Of a DNA stretch of 64,000 nt, positions 9,789-18,945 are shown one piece after another (the stretch's first letter is position 1; every line of letters starts with the position of its first letter). This DNA is from Bifidobacterium parmae. Its GTDB lineage: Bacteria > Actinomycetota > Actinomycetes > Actinomycetales > Bifidobacteriaceae. Where the stretch lies: NCBI RefSeq assembly GCF_002860365.1, contig NZ_NMWT01000028.1, positions 1 through 64,000 of the forward strand, given 5' to 3'. A model generated the notes under the pieces. It was not told where the DNA came from. It saw only the letters and a list, made by a program, of their open reading frames with translations, and made no database searches. The translations under genes were made by a program, and so were the position numbers.

Positions 9789-11486
9789 ATGACACAGATT
9801 CGCTTCGCACTCGCCCAGATCGACACCTGCGTCGGCGCGCTCGACGCCAACGCCGCCAAGGTGCTCGACTACAGCCGCCGCGCCGCCGCCGACGGCGCAC
9901 AGGTCGTCGTCTTCCCGGAGATGACGCTCACCGGATACCCGATCGAGGACCTCGCCCTGCGCCGCACCTTCCGCCAGGCCGCGTGGGACAAGGCCAACGG
10001 GCTCGCCGAATCCCTGAGGAAGGAGGGGCTGCGCGACCTGTACGTGGTGGTCGGCACCGTCGGCACCGACCACGAGACCTCCAAGCCGTACAACCGTCTC
10101 GTCGTGCTGCACGACGGCGTCGTGTGGGCCGGCTACGACAAGCACTTCCTGCCCAACTACGGCGTGTTCGACGAGTTCCGCATCTTCAAGGCCGGCGAAC
10201 GCTCCGTCGTGCTCGACGTGGACGGCGCCCGCCTCGGCGTCGCCATCTGCGAGGACATCTGGCAGGACGGCGGCCCCGTCGCCGAACTCGCCGGCCGCGA
10301 CATCGACGCGCTCGTCACCATCAACGGCTCCCCGTACGAGGAGGGCAAGACCGACGTGCGCCTCGAACTGGCGAAGCGCCGCGCCGCCGAGGTGGAGGCG
10401 CCGCTCATCTACGTCAACCAGGTCGGCGGGCAGGACGACCTCGTCTTCGACGGCGGCAGCTTCGTCGTCGACTCCGACGGCACGCTGCTCGAACGCGCCC
10501 CCATGTTCATGGAGGATCTCGCCTTCTGGACGCTCGACACGGCGAAGGTGCACCAGGCCAAGTCCACGATCGCGCCGAAGCTCGACCCGGACGAGGAGGT
10601 GTACACCGCCTGCGTGCTCGGCCTCAAGGACTACATGGCCAAGAACGGCTTCCACGGCGTCACCCTCGGTCTGTCCGGCGGCATCGACTCCGCGCTCGTC
10701 GCCGCCATGGCGGCCGACGCGGTCGGCGGCGACAACGTGCACGGCATCTCCATGCCCTCCATGTACTCCTCCGACGGCTCCAAGGACGACGCCGCCGACC
10801 TCGCCTCGAACATCGGCGCCCACTACGACGTGCAGCCCATCGAACCGCTGTTCCACGCCTTCCAGGGCCAGCTCGACCTCGACGGCGTGGCCGCCGAGAA
10901 CCTGCAGGCCCGCATCCGCGGCGTCATCGTCATGGCCTACTCGAACTCGAAGGGCCTGCTCGCCGTCGCCACCGGCAACAAGTCGGAGCTCGCCTGCGGC
11001 TACTCCACGATCTACGGCGACGCGGTCGGCGGCTACGCGCCGATCAAGGACCTGCTCAAGACGCGCGTGTGGGAGCTGTCCCGCTGGCGCAACAAGGCCG
11101 CGGCGGCCGGCGTCGGCATCGGCGGCCTGAAGATCGTGGGCAACGAGGAGGGGGATCCGGGCACGCCGCTCGAGAACGGCGTGATGATCCCGGTCGCCTC
11201 CATCGAGAAGGCGCCCTCCGCCGAGCTGCGCCCCGGTCAGAAGGACTCCGACTCGCTGCCCGAATACGCGCTGCTCGACCAGGTGCTCGCCGCGTACATC
11301 GAACACGCGCACGGCCGCGCCGACCTGCTCGCCGACGGCTTCGATGAGAAGACCGTCGACACGGTGATGCGTCTCGTCGACCGCGCCGAATGGAAGCGTC
11401 GCCAGTACCCGCTGGGACCGAAGGTCACCGCGCTCGCGTTCGGACGCGACCGCCGCCTGCCGATCACGAACGCGTTCCGCGAGTAA
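9789..11486 (+). CDS. nadE: Glutamine-dependent NAD+ synthetase
   Basis: A 565-residue two-domain enzyme that makes NAD from deamido-NAD. The N-terminal nitrilase-like glutaminase domain shows the Glu-Lys-Cys triad in FPEMTLTGYP, KHFLPNYGVFDE and GVAICEDIW. The C-terminal synthetase domain has the PP-loop LGLSGGIDSALVAAMA at about residue 295 and the TGNKSELACGYSTIYGD segment. Ammonia released by the first domain is channelled to the second. GGATAGGGAGAC precedes the start. Confidence 0.96.
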   Translation: MTQIRFALAQIDTCVGALDANAAKVLDYSRRAAADGAQVVVFPEMTLTGYPIEDLALRRTFRQAAWDKANGLAESLRKEGLRDLYVVVGTVGTDHETSKPYNRLVVLHDGVVWAGYDKHFLPNYGVFDEFRIFKAGERSVVLDVDGARLGVAICEDIWQDGGPVAELAGRDIDALVTINGSPYEEGKTDVRLELAKRRAAEVEAPLIYVNQVGGQDDLVFDGGSFVVDSDGTLLERAPMFMEDLAFWTLDTAKVHQAKSTIAPKLDPDEEVYTACVLGLKDYMAKNGFHGVTLGLSGGIDSALVAAMAADAVGGDNVHGISMPSMYSSDGSKDDAADLASNIGAHYDVQPIEPLFHAFQGQLDLDGVAAENLQARIRGVIVMAYSNSKGLLAVATGNKSELACGYSTIYGDAVGGYAPIKDLLKTRVWELSRWRNKAAAAGVGIGGLKIVGNEEGDPGTPLENGVMIPVASIEKAPSAELRPGQKDSDSLPEYALLDQVLAAYIEHAHGRADLLADGFDEKTVDTVMRLVDRAEWKRRQYPLGPKVTALAFGRDRRLPITNAFRE

Positions 11487-11536
11487 TCGGAAACAACCAG
11501 TCGTGCCGTTGCAGAAGTCGCAGAAGGGAGATCATC

Positions 11537-11743
11537 ATGGCGAAGGACACGCGATGGTATTTCAACATGGTCACCGGGGAGCCCGAACAAGGGCCGAAAT
11601 CCCCGATCGAGCAGCGCATGGGGCCGTACAAGTCCCGTGAGGACGCGCTCGACGCGTGGAGGATCTTCCAGGACCGCGAGACGCTCTGGAAGGAGCAGGA
11701 CCGCCAGTGGAACCTCGACTGGGACCGGCCGCATAAGGCGTAG
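11537..11743 (+). CDS. SPOR-like small protein
   Basis: A 68-residue protein (MAKDTRWYFNMVTGEPEQGP…) with the pattern of short actinobacterial SPOR-domain-annotated proteins: an N-terminal WYFN..TGEPEQG strand, MGPYKSREDALDAWRIF, and a Trp/Asp-rich C-terminal helix. The function of this group is not established. A strong AGAAGGGAG lies before the ATG. It is 50 bp downstream of nadE and probably cotranscribed. Confidence 0.75.
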   Translation: MAKDTRWYFNMVTGEPEQGPKSPIEQRMGPYKSREDALDAWRIFQDRETLWKEQDRQWNLDWDRPHKA

Positions 11744-11772
11744 CGGCCTTGGGCGGCGGCCCGAGACGGAAT

Positions 11773-11828
11773 GCCCGTCCGGGTCACCGCCGGTTGCGGC
11801 AACCGATGGAAACCGGCGCGGGACGGGC
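11773..11828. terminator. Branched hairpin between the SPOR-like gene and pflB
   Basis: GCCCGTCC at 11773-11780 pairs with GGACGGGC at 11821-11828. Inside are CCGGTT/AACCG and CCGCCGG/CCGGCG pairings. The structure probably ends the upstream transcript; there is no U-tract. Confidence 0.55.
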
Positions 11829-11846
11829 GTGTGAACGATAACGTAA

Positions 11847-11861
11847 TGTGAGATATGTCAC
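11847..11861. promoter_or_regulatory. CRP/FNR-like operator upstream of pflB
   Basis: TGTGAGATATGTCAC is a TGTGA-N6-TCA dyad matching the DNA motif of Crp/Fnr-family regulators. It is centred about 100 bp upstream of the pflB start, and a plausible promoter (TTGCGC near 11870, TTACACT near 11895) lies just downstream. It suggests redox- or carbon-dependent control of the formate branch. The regulator is not in this window. Confidence 0.6.
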
Positions 11862-11954
11862 GCCCGTTTTGCGCCGGTTTCCAGTTTCGTGCGGTTACAC
11901 TGGGAACCAACGACGACGAAGGTGCGTCGGAAGATACAACACCAAGGAGTGGAA

Positions 11955-14330
11955 ATGACAGCTGTTGAATCTGCTGCACTGACCGCGGAAGAGCTCGACG
12001 CGAAGGCGTGGGACGGCTTTGAGGGCGGCAACTGGCAGAAGGACATCGACGTTCGCGACTTCATCCAGAAGAACTACACCCCGTACACCGGCGACGAGAG
12101 CTTCCTCGCCCCCGCCACCGAGAAGACCAAGCACCTGTGGAAGTACCTTGACGACAACTACCTGGCCGTCGAGCGCAAGCAGCGCGTCTACGACGTGGAC
12201 ACCCACACCCCGGCGGGCATCGACGCCTTCCCGGCCGGCTACATCGACTCCCCGGAGGTCGACAACGTGATCGTCGGCCTGCAGACCGACGTCCCCTGCA
12301 AGCGCGCGATGATGCCGAACGGCGGCTGGCGCATGGTCGAGCAGGCCATCCGCGAGGCCGGCAAGGAGCCGGATCCGGAGATCAAGAAGATCTTCACCAA
12401 GTACCGCAAGACCCACAACGACGGCGTCTTCGGCGTGTACACCAAGCAGATCAAGGTCGCCCGCCACAACAAGATCCTCACCGGTCTGCCGGACGCCTAC
12501 GGCCGCGGCCGCATCATCGGCGACTACCGCCGCGTCGCCCTGTACGGCGTGAACAAGCTGATCGCCTTCAAGAAGCGCGACAAGGACTCCGTGCCGTACC
12601 GCAACGACTTCACCGAGCCGGAGATCGAGCACTGGATCCGCTTCCGCGAGGAGCACGACGAGCAGATCAAGGCCCTCAAGCAGCTCATCAACCTCGGCAA
12701 CGAGTACGGCCTCGACCTGACCCGCCCGGCGCAGACCGCGCAGGAGGCCGTGCAGTGGACCTACATGGGCTACCTCGCCTCCATCAAGTCCCAGGACGGC
12801 GCCGCCATGTCCTTCGGCCGCAACTCCGCGTTCCTTGACTGCTACATCGAGCGCGACCTCCAGGCCGGCAAGATCACCGAGACCGACGCCCAGGAGCTCA
12901 TCGACAACATCGTCATGAAGCTGCGTATCGTGCGCTTCCTGCGCACCAAGGACTACGACGCCATCTTCTCCGGCGACCCGTACTGGGCGACCTGGTCCGA
13001 CGCCGGCTTCGGCGACGACGGCCGTCCGCTGGTCACCAAGACCTCGTTCCGTCTGCTCAACACGCTGACCCTCGAGCACCTCGGACCCGGCCCGGAGCCG
13101 AACATCACCATCTTCTGGGATCCGAAGCTGCCGGAAGGCTACAAGCGCTTCTGCGCCAAGATCTCCATCGACACCTCGGCCATCCAGTACGAGTCCGATC
13201 GCGAGATCCGCGGCCACTGGGGCGACGACGCGGCCATCGCCTGCTGCGTCTCCCCGATGCGCGTCGGCAAGCAGATGCAGTTCTTCGCCGCCCGCGTGAA
13301 CTCCGCCAAGGCCCTGCTGTACGCCATCAACGGCGGCCGCGACGAGATGACCGGCATGCAGGTCATCGACAAGGGCGTGATCGACCCGATCACCCCGGAG
13401 GCCGACGGCTCCCTCGACTACGAGAAGGTCAAGAACAACTACGAGAAGGCCCTCGAATGGCTGTCCGAGACCTACGTGATGGCGCTGAACATCATCCACT
13501 ACATGCACGATAAGTACGCGTACGAGTCCATCGAGATGGCCCTGCACGACAAGGAGGTGTACCGCACCCTCGGCTGCGGCATGTCCGGTCTGTCCATCGC
13601 CGCCGACTCCCTCGCCGCGATCAAGTACGCCAAGGTGTACCCGATCACCAACGCCGAGGCCAAGAACCTCGAAGGCCACGAGTACGAGTACGTCGAGGGT
13701 GCCGATGACGACCTGGTCGTCGGCTACCGCACCGAGGGCGAGTTCCCGATCTACGGCAACGACGACGACCGCGCCGACGACATCGCCAAGTGGGTCGTCT
13801 CCACGGTCATGGGCCAGGTCAAGCGCCTGCCGGTCTACCGCGGCGCCGTCCCGACCCAGTCCATCCTGACGATCACCTCCAACGTCGAGTACGGCAAGAA
13901 CACCGGTTCCTTCCCGTCCGGCCACAAGAAGGGCACCCCGTACGCCCCGGGCGCGAACCCGGAGAACGGCATGGACTCCCACGGCATGCTGCCGTCGATG
14001 TTCTCCGTCGGCAAGATCGACTACAACGACGCCCTTGACGGCATCTCGCTGACCAACACCATCACCCCCGATGGCCTCGGTCGCGACGAGGAGGAGCGCA
14101 TCGGCAACCTGGTCGGCATCCTCGACGCCGGCAACGGCCACGGCCTCTACCACGCGAACATCAACGTCCTGCGCAAGGAGACCATGGAGGACGCCGTCGA
14201 GCACCCGGAGAAGTACCCGCACCTGACCGTGCGCGTCTCCGGCTACGCGGTGAACTTCGTCAAGCTCACCAAGGAGCAGCAGCTCGACGTCATCTCCCGT
14301 ACCTTCCACCAGGGCGCCGTCACCGACTGA
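11955..14330 (+). CDS. pflB: Formate C-acetyltransferase (pyruvate formate-lyase)
   Basis: A 791-residue glycyl-radical enzyme that splits pyruvate with CoA to acetyl-CoA and formate; in bifidobacteria it feeds acetate/ethanol formation next to lactate. The catalytic adjacent cysteines are Cys430-Cys431 in [13 protein letters not shown], and the radical glycine is Gly763 in RVSGYAV. The start at 11955 follows AAGGAGTGGAA; upstream in-frame codons to 11889 lie in the promoter region. Codon use is very biased, as expected of an abundant protein. The activase gene follows. Confidence 0.98.
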   Translation: MTAVESAALTAEELDAKAWDGFEGGNWQKDIDVRDFIQKNYTPYTGDESFLAPATEKTKHLWKYLDDNYLAVERKQRVYDVDTHTPAGIDAFPAGYIDSPEVDNVIVGLQTDVPCKRAMMPNGGWRMVEQAIREAGKEPDPEIKKIFTKYRKTHNDGVFGVYTKQIKVARHNKILTGLPDAYGRGRIIGDYRRVALYGVNKLIAFKKRDKDSVPYRNDFTEPEIEHWIRFREEHDEQIKALKQLINLGNEYGLDLTRPAQTAQEAVQWTYMGYLASIKSQDGAAMSFGRNSAFLDCYIERDLQAGKITETDAQELIDNIVMKLRIVRFLRTKDYDAIFSGDPYWATWSDAGFGDDGRPLVTKTSFRLLNTLTLEHLGPGPEPNITIFWDPKLPEGYKRFCAKISIDTSAIQYESDREIRGHWGDDAAIACCVSPMRVGKQMQFFAARVNSAKALLYAINGGRDEMTGMQVIDKGVIDPITPEADGSLDYEKVKNNYEKALEWLSETYVMALNIIHYMHDKYAYESIEMALHDKEVYRTLGCGMSGLSIAADSLAAIKYAKVYPITNAEAKNLEGHEYEYVEGADDDLVVGYRTEGEFPIYGNDDDRADDIAKWVVSTVMGQVKRLPVYRGAVPTQSILTITSNVEYGKNTGSFPSGHKKGTPYAPGANPENGMDSHGMLPSMFSVGKIDYNDALDGISLTNTITPDGLGRDEEERIGNLVGILDAGNGHGLYHANINVLRKETMEDAVEHPEKYPHLTVRVSGYAVNFVKLTKEQQLDVISRTFHQGAVTD

Positions 14331-14346
14331 TCGCGTCCGATCTATG

Positions 14347-14451
14347 GGCCCCCGCCGGCGGGGGCTGTCAGCCCGGGGCTGACTGGGGGTGGATGAACCG
14401 CAACGGTTCCACCCCCAGCCGGCCGCCGCCGACAGCCCGCCGGCGGGGGCC
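14347..14451. terminator. Very long nested hairpin between pflB and pflA
   Basis: An outer 21-bp stem pairs 14347-14369 (two extra G) with 14431-14451. Inside, CTGGGGGTGGA at 14383-14393 pairs with TCCACCCCCAG at 14408-14418, capped by GAACCG/CGGTTC. Nearly the whole 105-nt spacer can fold. It has no U-tract, so partial termination or protection of the pflB mRNA 3' end, lowering pflA expression, is likely. Confidence 0.8.
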
Positions 14452-14520
14452 ATGCTGTGAACCCGCTTATCCGCACACCCCTTCAACCGACTCGTCATGT
14501 CTAGGAACAGGAGGACGACG

Positions 14521-15399
14521 ATGCCCGAAACCCAGTTCCGCACCACCACGCGCCACATGCTGCGCGAATCCAAGACCTACGCCAAGCAGACCCTCATGGG
14601 AGGCCTGTCCGGCTTCGAATCGCCGATCGGACTCGACCGCCGCGACCGCATCGCCGCATTGAAGTCCGGCGACATCGGCTTCGTCCACTCGTGGGACATC
14701 AACACGTCCGTCGACGGCCCCGGCACGCGCATGACCGTGTTCATGTCCGGATGCCCGCTGCGCTGCCAGTACTGCCAGAACCCCGACACCTGGAAGATGC
14801 GCGACGGCAAGCCCGTCACGCTCGAGGCGATGATCAAGAAGGTCGACCGCTACAAGGACCTGTTCAAGGCCACGCACGGGGGCATCACGTTCTCCGGCGG
14901 CGAGTCGATGATGCAGCCCGCCTTCGTCTCCCGCGTGTTCCGAGCCGCCAAGGAGATGGGCGTGCACACCTGCCTCGACACGTCCGGCTTCCTCAACACC
15001 AACTACACCGACGAGATGCTCGACGACATCGACCTGTGCCTGCTCGACGTCAAATCCGGCGACGAGGAGACCTACCACAAGGTCACCGGCGGCGTGCTCC
15101 AGCCCACCATCGACTTCGGGCGGCGTCTCGCCAAGGCCGGCAAGAAGATCTGGGTGCGGTTCGTGCTCGTGCCCGGACTCACCGACTCCGAGGAGAACGT
15201 CGAGAACGTGGCCCGCATCTGCGAGAGCTTCGACGGGGCCGTGGAGCACATCGACGTGCTCGGCTTCCACCAGCTCGGGCGCCCGAAGTGGCACGAGCTG
15301 CGCATCCCGTACCCGCTGGAGGACCAGAAGGGTCCGAGCGCCGCGCTGCGCGAACGCGTGGCCAAGCAGTTCGAGGCGCACGGCTTCACCGTGTACTAG
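14521..15399 (+). CDS. pflA: Pyruvate formate-lyase activating enzyme
   Basis: A 292-residue radical-SAM enzyme that installs the glycyl radical on PflB. The iron-sulfur cysteines are Cys78, Cys82 and Cys85 in SGCPLRCQYCQNPDTW. The GGE-like motif is FSGGESMMQ, and WVRFVLVPGLTD matches the activase family. The start at 14521 lies 6 bp after AGGAGG; an in-frame ATG 24 bp upstream precedes that ribosome site and is rejected. It probably shares the pflB transcript through the hairpin-filled spacer. Confidence 0.96.
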   Translation: MPETQFRTTTRHMLRESKTYAKQTLMGGLSGFESPIGLDRRDRIAALKSGDIGFVHSWDINTSVDGPGTRMTVFMSGCPLRCQYCQNPDTWKMRDGKPVTLEAMIKKVDRYKDLFKATHGGITFSGGESMMQPAFVSRVFRAAKEMGVHTCLDTSGFLNTNYTDEMLDDIDLCLLDVKSGDEETYHKVTGGVLQPTIDFGRRLAKAGKKIWVRFVLVPGLTDSEENVENVARICESFDGAVEHIDVLGFHQLGRPKWHELRIPYPLEDQKGPSAALRERVAKQFEAHGFTVY

Positions 15400-15460
15400 A
15401 TTCGCCAAATCCCCGCGTGCCGATGCCCTGAAAGCGCGCGGGGGCACCTACGCTGGAGAT

Positions 15461-16111
15461 ATGGCCGACATCTACGCATTTCCCACGGGCGTGAAATCGC
15501 GCACCGGGCGTGACGCCGGTCCGGGACTGCCGGGCCGGCCGGCCGGCGTGCCCGATGACGTATGGCATGCGGTCGAATCGGTCCGCGGCATGCAGCGCAT
15601 CGGGGACGTACGCTACCGTGAGATCCCCGTCCCCTCGACGCTCGCCGACTACGGCATCGGCGTCGAGCTCGAGGCGGGCGCGCGCGACGACGATGTGGGG
15701 ACGCCGTTCGACGGCGCCGCTCCCGCAGGCGTCGCCACCGGATGGATCATGATCCTCTACAGCGCGACGAGGCGCGAGGACTGGGGGTCGCGCTGGCGCT
15801 GCGTCGCGTTCGCGAGACTCCCGCTCGACAACGGCGAGGACGACGCGCTCACCCCCGACCTCTACTGGGACCTCATGTGCGCCCATCTCGACGCCGTCGA
15901 CCCGGACAGCGTGGGCGGCACCGTCACCGTCACGCGGAACACCGCGTTCGGCGCGCTCGGGCGCGACGATTCCGCCGGATGCGAGATCCGCGTCTCCTTC
16001 ACCCCCACGACGTTCGACGGCATGCCGTATGATGCCGGAGCGAGCGTGTCCGTATGGGCGCGCTTCCTGAAATCCACCATTCTCTTCGACGGGGAAACGG
16101 ACGTTGACTGA
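15461..16111 (+). CDS. DUF3000 family protein
   Basis: A 216-residue actinobacterial DUF3000 protein of unknown function (HAVESVRGMQRIGDVRYREIPVPSTLADYGIGVELE). No membrane segment or catalytic motif is visible. Its end overlaps the start of the RNase D gene by 8 bases, a pairing conserved among actinobacteria, which suggests a shared role in RNA metabolism; that is inference. Confidence 0.82.
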   Translation: MADIYAFPTGVKSRTGRDAGPGLPGRPAGVPDDVWHAVESVRGMQRIGDVRYREIPVPSTLADYGIGVELEAGARDDDVGTPFDGAAPAGVATGWIMILYSATRREDWGSRWRCVAFARLPLDNGEDDALTPDLYWDLMCAHLDAVDPDSVGGTVTVTRNTAFGALGRDDSAGCEIRVSFTPTTFDGMPYDAGASVSVWARFLKSTILFDGETDVD

Positions 16112-17420
16112 ACCGAAAGCGGAACCACGACTGCAAACCAAACCGCGCGGGGGAGTGCCCTCCCTCACCGACACGCCGCAAGGCTATTCTCGCGCCTGCG
16201 AGGCGCTGGCCGGGGCGACCGGGCCGCTCGCCGCCGACGCGGAACGCGCGTCCGGATTCCGCTACGGGCATGAGGACTGGCTCATCCAATTCAAACGCGA
16301 AGGGGCGGGCATCGTCCTGCTCGACCCGATCGCGCTCACCCGCGCCGGCGTCGACTGGAACCGGTTCAACGACGCTGTCGGCGACGCCGAATGGATCATC
16401 CACGACGCGATGATGGACCTGCCCGGCTTCGCCGACATCGGGCTGACGCCACGCCGGCTCTTCGACACGGAGATCGCGGCGCGCCTGCTCGGACTGCACC
16501 GCTTCGGCCTCGCCTCCGTCACCGAACAGTATCTCGGCATCACGCTCGCCAAGGAGCACTCCGCCGCCGACTGGTCGTACCGGCCGCTGCCGTACGACTG
16601 GCGCAACTACGCGGCCCTCGACGTCGAGCTCCTCATCGAGCTCGAGTCGCTGATGCGCGCCGACCTGAAACGCGCCGGCAAGGAGGAGTGGGCGGAGGAG
16701 GAATTCGCGCACATCCTCGCCGAAGGCACGTCCGGCCGGCCCCGCCACGAGCATCCCGTGCCGTGGCTGCGCATCTCCCACATCACCGAGATCAACCGCG
16801 ACCCGCGCGCCCTCGCCGTCGCGCGCGCCCTGTGGACGAAACGCGACGAGCTCGCCCGCCGCTACGACATCTCCCCGACGCTGCTGCTCGAGGACTCGTC
16901 GATCATCGAGGCGGCGAAGCGCAAGCCGCACAACGCGCGCGAATTCCGCGCCGTGCGTTGCCTCAACGAGCGCGTGCGCATGCACACCGGCAGTGAGCAG
17001 GACAAGATGTTCGAACGATACGCGCCGATTCAGCGCGCGGTGAAACCGTCCATCTGGAAGACGGTCATCCAGGAGGCGCTCGACCTGCCCGCCTCCGAAC
17101 TGCCGGTCATGCCGTCCGGCCACGACGCCCGCGGCGGCCGGGACGACGGCGAGGAGACGAACGCGCCGCGCGGCATGCGCATGTGGGAGCGGCGGCCGGA
17201 ACGGCTCGAACGGCTCAAACGCGTGCGGAAGGTCGTCAACCAGATCGCCGAGGACACGCGCACGCCCGCCGACGTGATCGTCCGCCCGCAGACCATCCGC
17301 AACCTGTGCTGGACCGACGACCCCGCCTCGCGCGACGTGGCCGCCTTCCTCACGGCGCAGGGCGCGCGCGACTGGCAGGTGAAACTCATCGCAGCGTCCG
17401 TGTCGCGCGTTATACTGTGA
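16104..17420 (+). CDS. rnd: Ribonuclease D-type 3'-5' exonuclease
   Basis: A 438-residue DEDD-family exoribonuclease with an HRDC domain. The exonuclease part covers about residues 25-195: DAERASGFRY is the first acidic motif, IIHDAMMDLPGFADIGL the second and YRPLPYDWRNYAALDVELL the third. HRDC lies at about residues 225-310 (REFRAVRCLNERV follows). Such enzymes trim tRNA and other stable RNAs. The start is a TTG inside the end of DUF3000 (acgTTGACTGAACCG), a coupled rare start; no better in-frame ATG lies near. Confidence 0.88.
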   Translation: MTEPKAEPRLQTKPRGGVPSLTDTPQGYSRACEALAGATGPLAADAERASGFRYGHEDWLIQFKREGAGIVLLDPIALTRAGVDWNRFNDAVGDAEWIIHDAMMDLPGFADIGLTPRRLFDTEIAARLLGLHRFGLASVTEQYLGITLAKEHSAADWSYRPLPYDWRNYAALDVELLIELESLMRADLKRAGKEEWAEEEFAHILAEGTSGRPRHEHPVPWLRISHITEINRDPRALAVARALWTKRDELARRYDISPTLLLEDSSIIEAAKRKPHNAREFRAVRCLNERVRMHTGSEQDKMFERYAPIQRAVKPSIWKTVIQEALDLPASELPVMPSGHDARGGRDDGEETNAPRGMRMWERRPERLERLKRVRKVVNQIAEDTRTPADVIVRPQTIRNLCWTDDPASRDVAAFLTAQGARDWQVKLIAASVSRVIL

Positions 17421-17471
17421 CGGTTGCCTTCGGGCAGATATAGGAAAAACAACTTTTCAGGAGCGTTTAGC

Positions 17472-18839
17472 GTGAAGATCAGCGTTCGTAACCTCGAACC
17501 CACCAAGGTGAAGCTCACCATCACCGTCGAACCGGAGGAGTTCGACCCGTACCTCGATGCCGCTCGCAAGGACATCGCCAAGCAGGTGAACGTGCCGGGC
17601 TTCCGCAAGGGCCACGTTCCGGGCAAGATCATCGACCAGCGTTTCGGCTTCGGCGCCGTCGCCGGTGAGGCCGTCAACGATGGCGTGCCGGAGCTCTACT
17701 CCAAGGCCCTCGAGGAGAAGAAGATCCACCCGATGGCCCAGCCGGAGTTCGACGTCGTCGAGGTCCCGCAGTCCGCCAAGGACGAGACCAAGCTCAAGTT
17801 CACCGCCACCGTCGAGCGCCGCCCGGAGATCGAGCTGCCGGAGATCGACGGCATGGAGATCGCCATCGCCGCCCCGGAGGTCAAGGACGAGGACGTCGAC
17901 AAGCGCCTCGAGGCCCTGCGCCAGCGCTTCGGCACCCTGGTCGGCGTGGACCGCCCGGCCGCCAAGGGCGACTTCGCCAACATCGACCTGTCCGCCGAGA
18001 TCGACGGCGAGACCGTCGACTCCCAGGAGGGCGTGAGCTACGAGCTCGGCTCCAACACCATGCTCGACGGCCTCGACGAGGCGCTCGACGGCCTGTCCGC
18101 CGGCGAGGAGACCACCTTCGAGGGCACGCTGGAAGCCGGCGAGCACGAGGGCGAGAAGGCCACCGTCAAGGTCAAGGTCAACTCCGTGAAGGCCGAGGAG
18201 CTGCCGGAGCTGGACGACGACTTCGCCCAGGAGGCCTCCGAGTTCGACACGCTCGAGGAGCTCAAGGCCGACATCCGCAAGGCCGCCGGCGAGGACGCCA
18301 AGGGCCGTCAGGCCACCGAGGCCCGCGACGCGTTCCTCGCGAAGCTGGCCGAGGGCCTCGAGATCCCGGTGCCGAAGGGCGTCAAGGCCGCCGCGGTCGA
18401 GGAGCACCTCAAGGGCCTCACCCCGGATCCGGAGAAGGCCACCGACGAGCAGAAGCAGCAGGCCGAGGAAGGCGCCGAGAAGGAGATCAAGGACCAGATC
18501 CTGCTCGACACCCTCGCCGAGAAGATGAACGTCGAGGTCTCCCAGGCCGACGTGTTCAACTTCCTCGCCTCCATCGCCCAGCAGTACGGCATGGACCCGA
18601 ACGCCTTCATCCAGGCGATCATCAAGAACGGCCAGCTCGGCTCCGCCGTGCAGGAAGTCGGCCGCTCCAAGGGCCTGCTCGCCGGCATGCGCGCCGTCAA
18701 GTTCACCGCGAACGGCGAGGAGGTCGACCTCTCCGCGTTCCTCGGTGACGCCGCCGAAGAGGAGGAGGCCGAGTCCGTCGAGGCCGCTTCCGCCGCCGCC
18801 GCGGTCGCCGACGAGCTGTCCGCCAAGGACGGCGAGTGA
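17472..18839 (+). CDS. tig: Trigger factor
   Basis: A 455-residue ribosome-associated chaperone and prolyl isomerase. The N-terminal ribosome-binding signature is GFRKGHVPGKIIDQRFG at about residue 45. The FKBP-like domain covers about 150-240, followed by the long helical C-terminal domain ending in an Ala/Glu-rich tail. The start is GTG at 17472 after CAGGAGCG (MKISVRNLEPTKVKLTITVE). An in-frame upstream ATG at 17424 would overlap the promoter region. The transcript ends at a strong intrinsic terminator. Confidence 0.96.
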   Translation: MKISVRNLEPTKVKLTITVEPEEFDPYLDAARKDIAKQVNVPGFRKGHVPGKIIDQRFGFGAVAGEAVNDGVPELYSKALEEKKIHPMAQPEFDVVEVPQSAKDETKLKFTATVERRPEIELPEIDGMEIAIAAPEVKDEDVDKRLEALRQRFGTLVGVDRPAAKGDFANIDLSAEIDGETVDSQEGVSYELGSNTMLDGLDEALDGLSAGEETTFEGTLEAGEHEGEKATVKVKVNSVKAEELPELDDDFAQEASEFDTLEELKADIRKAAGEDAKGRQATEARDAFLAKLAEGLEIPVPKGVKAAAVEEHLKGLTPDPEKATDEQKQQAEEGAEKEIKDQILLDTLAEKMNVEVSQADVFNFLASIAQQYGMDPNAFIQAIIKNGQLGSAVQEVGRSKGLLAGMRAVKFTANGEEVDLSAFLGDAAEEEEAESVEAASAAAAVADELSAKDGE

Positions 18840-18884
18840 GCCATCACGCCGCATCGATGACGCGATAGCGCCATATGCGTAGTC

Positions 18885-18917
18885 AAGAGCCCGGAGTGTA
18901 ATGACTCCGGGCTCTTT
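18885..18917. terminator. Intrinsic terminator after tig
   Basis: A 13-bp perfect stem (18885-18897 with 18904-18916) and a six-base loop, ending in TTT. It immediately precedes the ClC gene. Confidence 0.88.
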
Positions 18918-18945
18918 CCGTTATGTTGGTGCAAGGAGTTATGAC

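Noticed and set aside
11895-14573. Long minus-strand open frame of 892 codons opposite pflB
   Set aside because: Low-complexity shadow of a strongly codon-biased gene; the plus strand encodes a certain enzyme.
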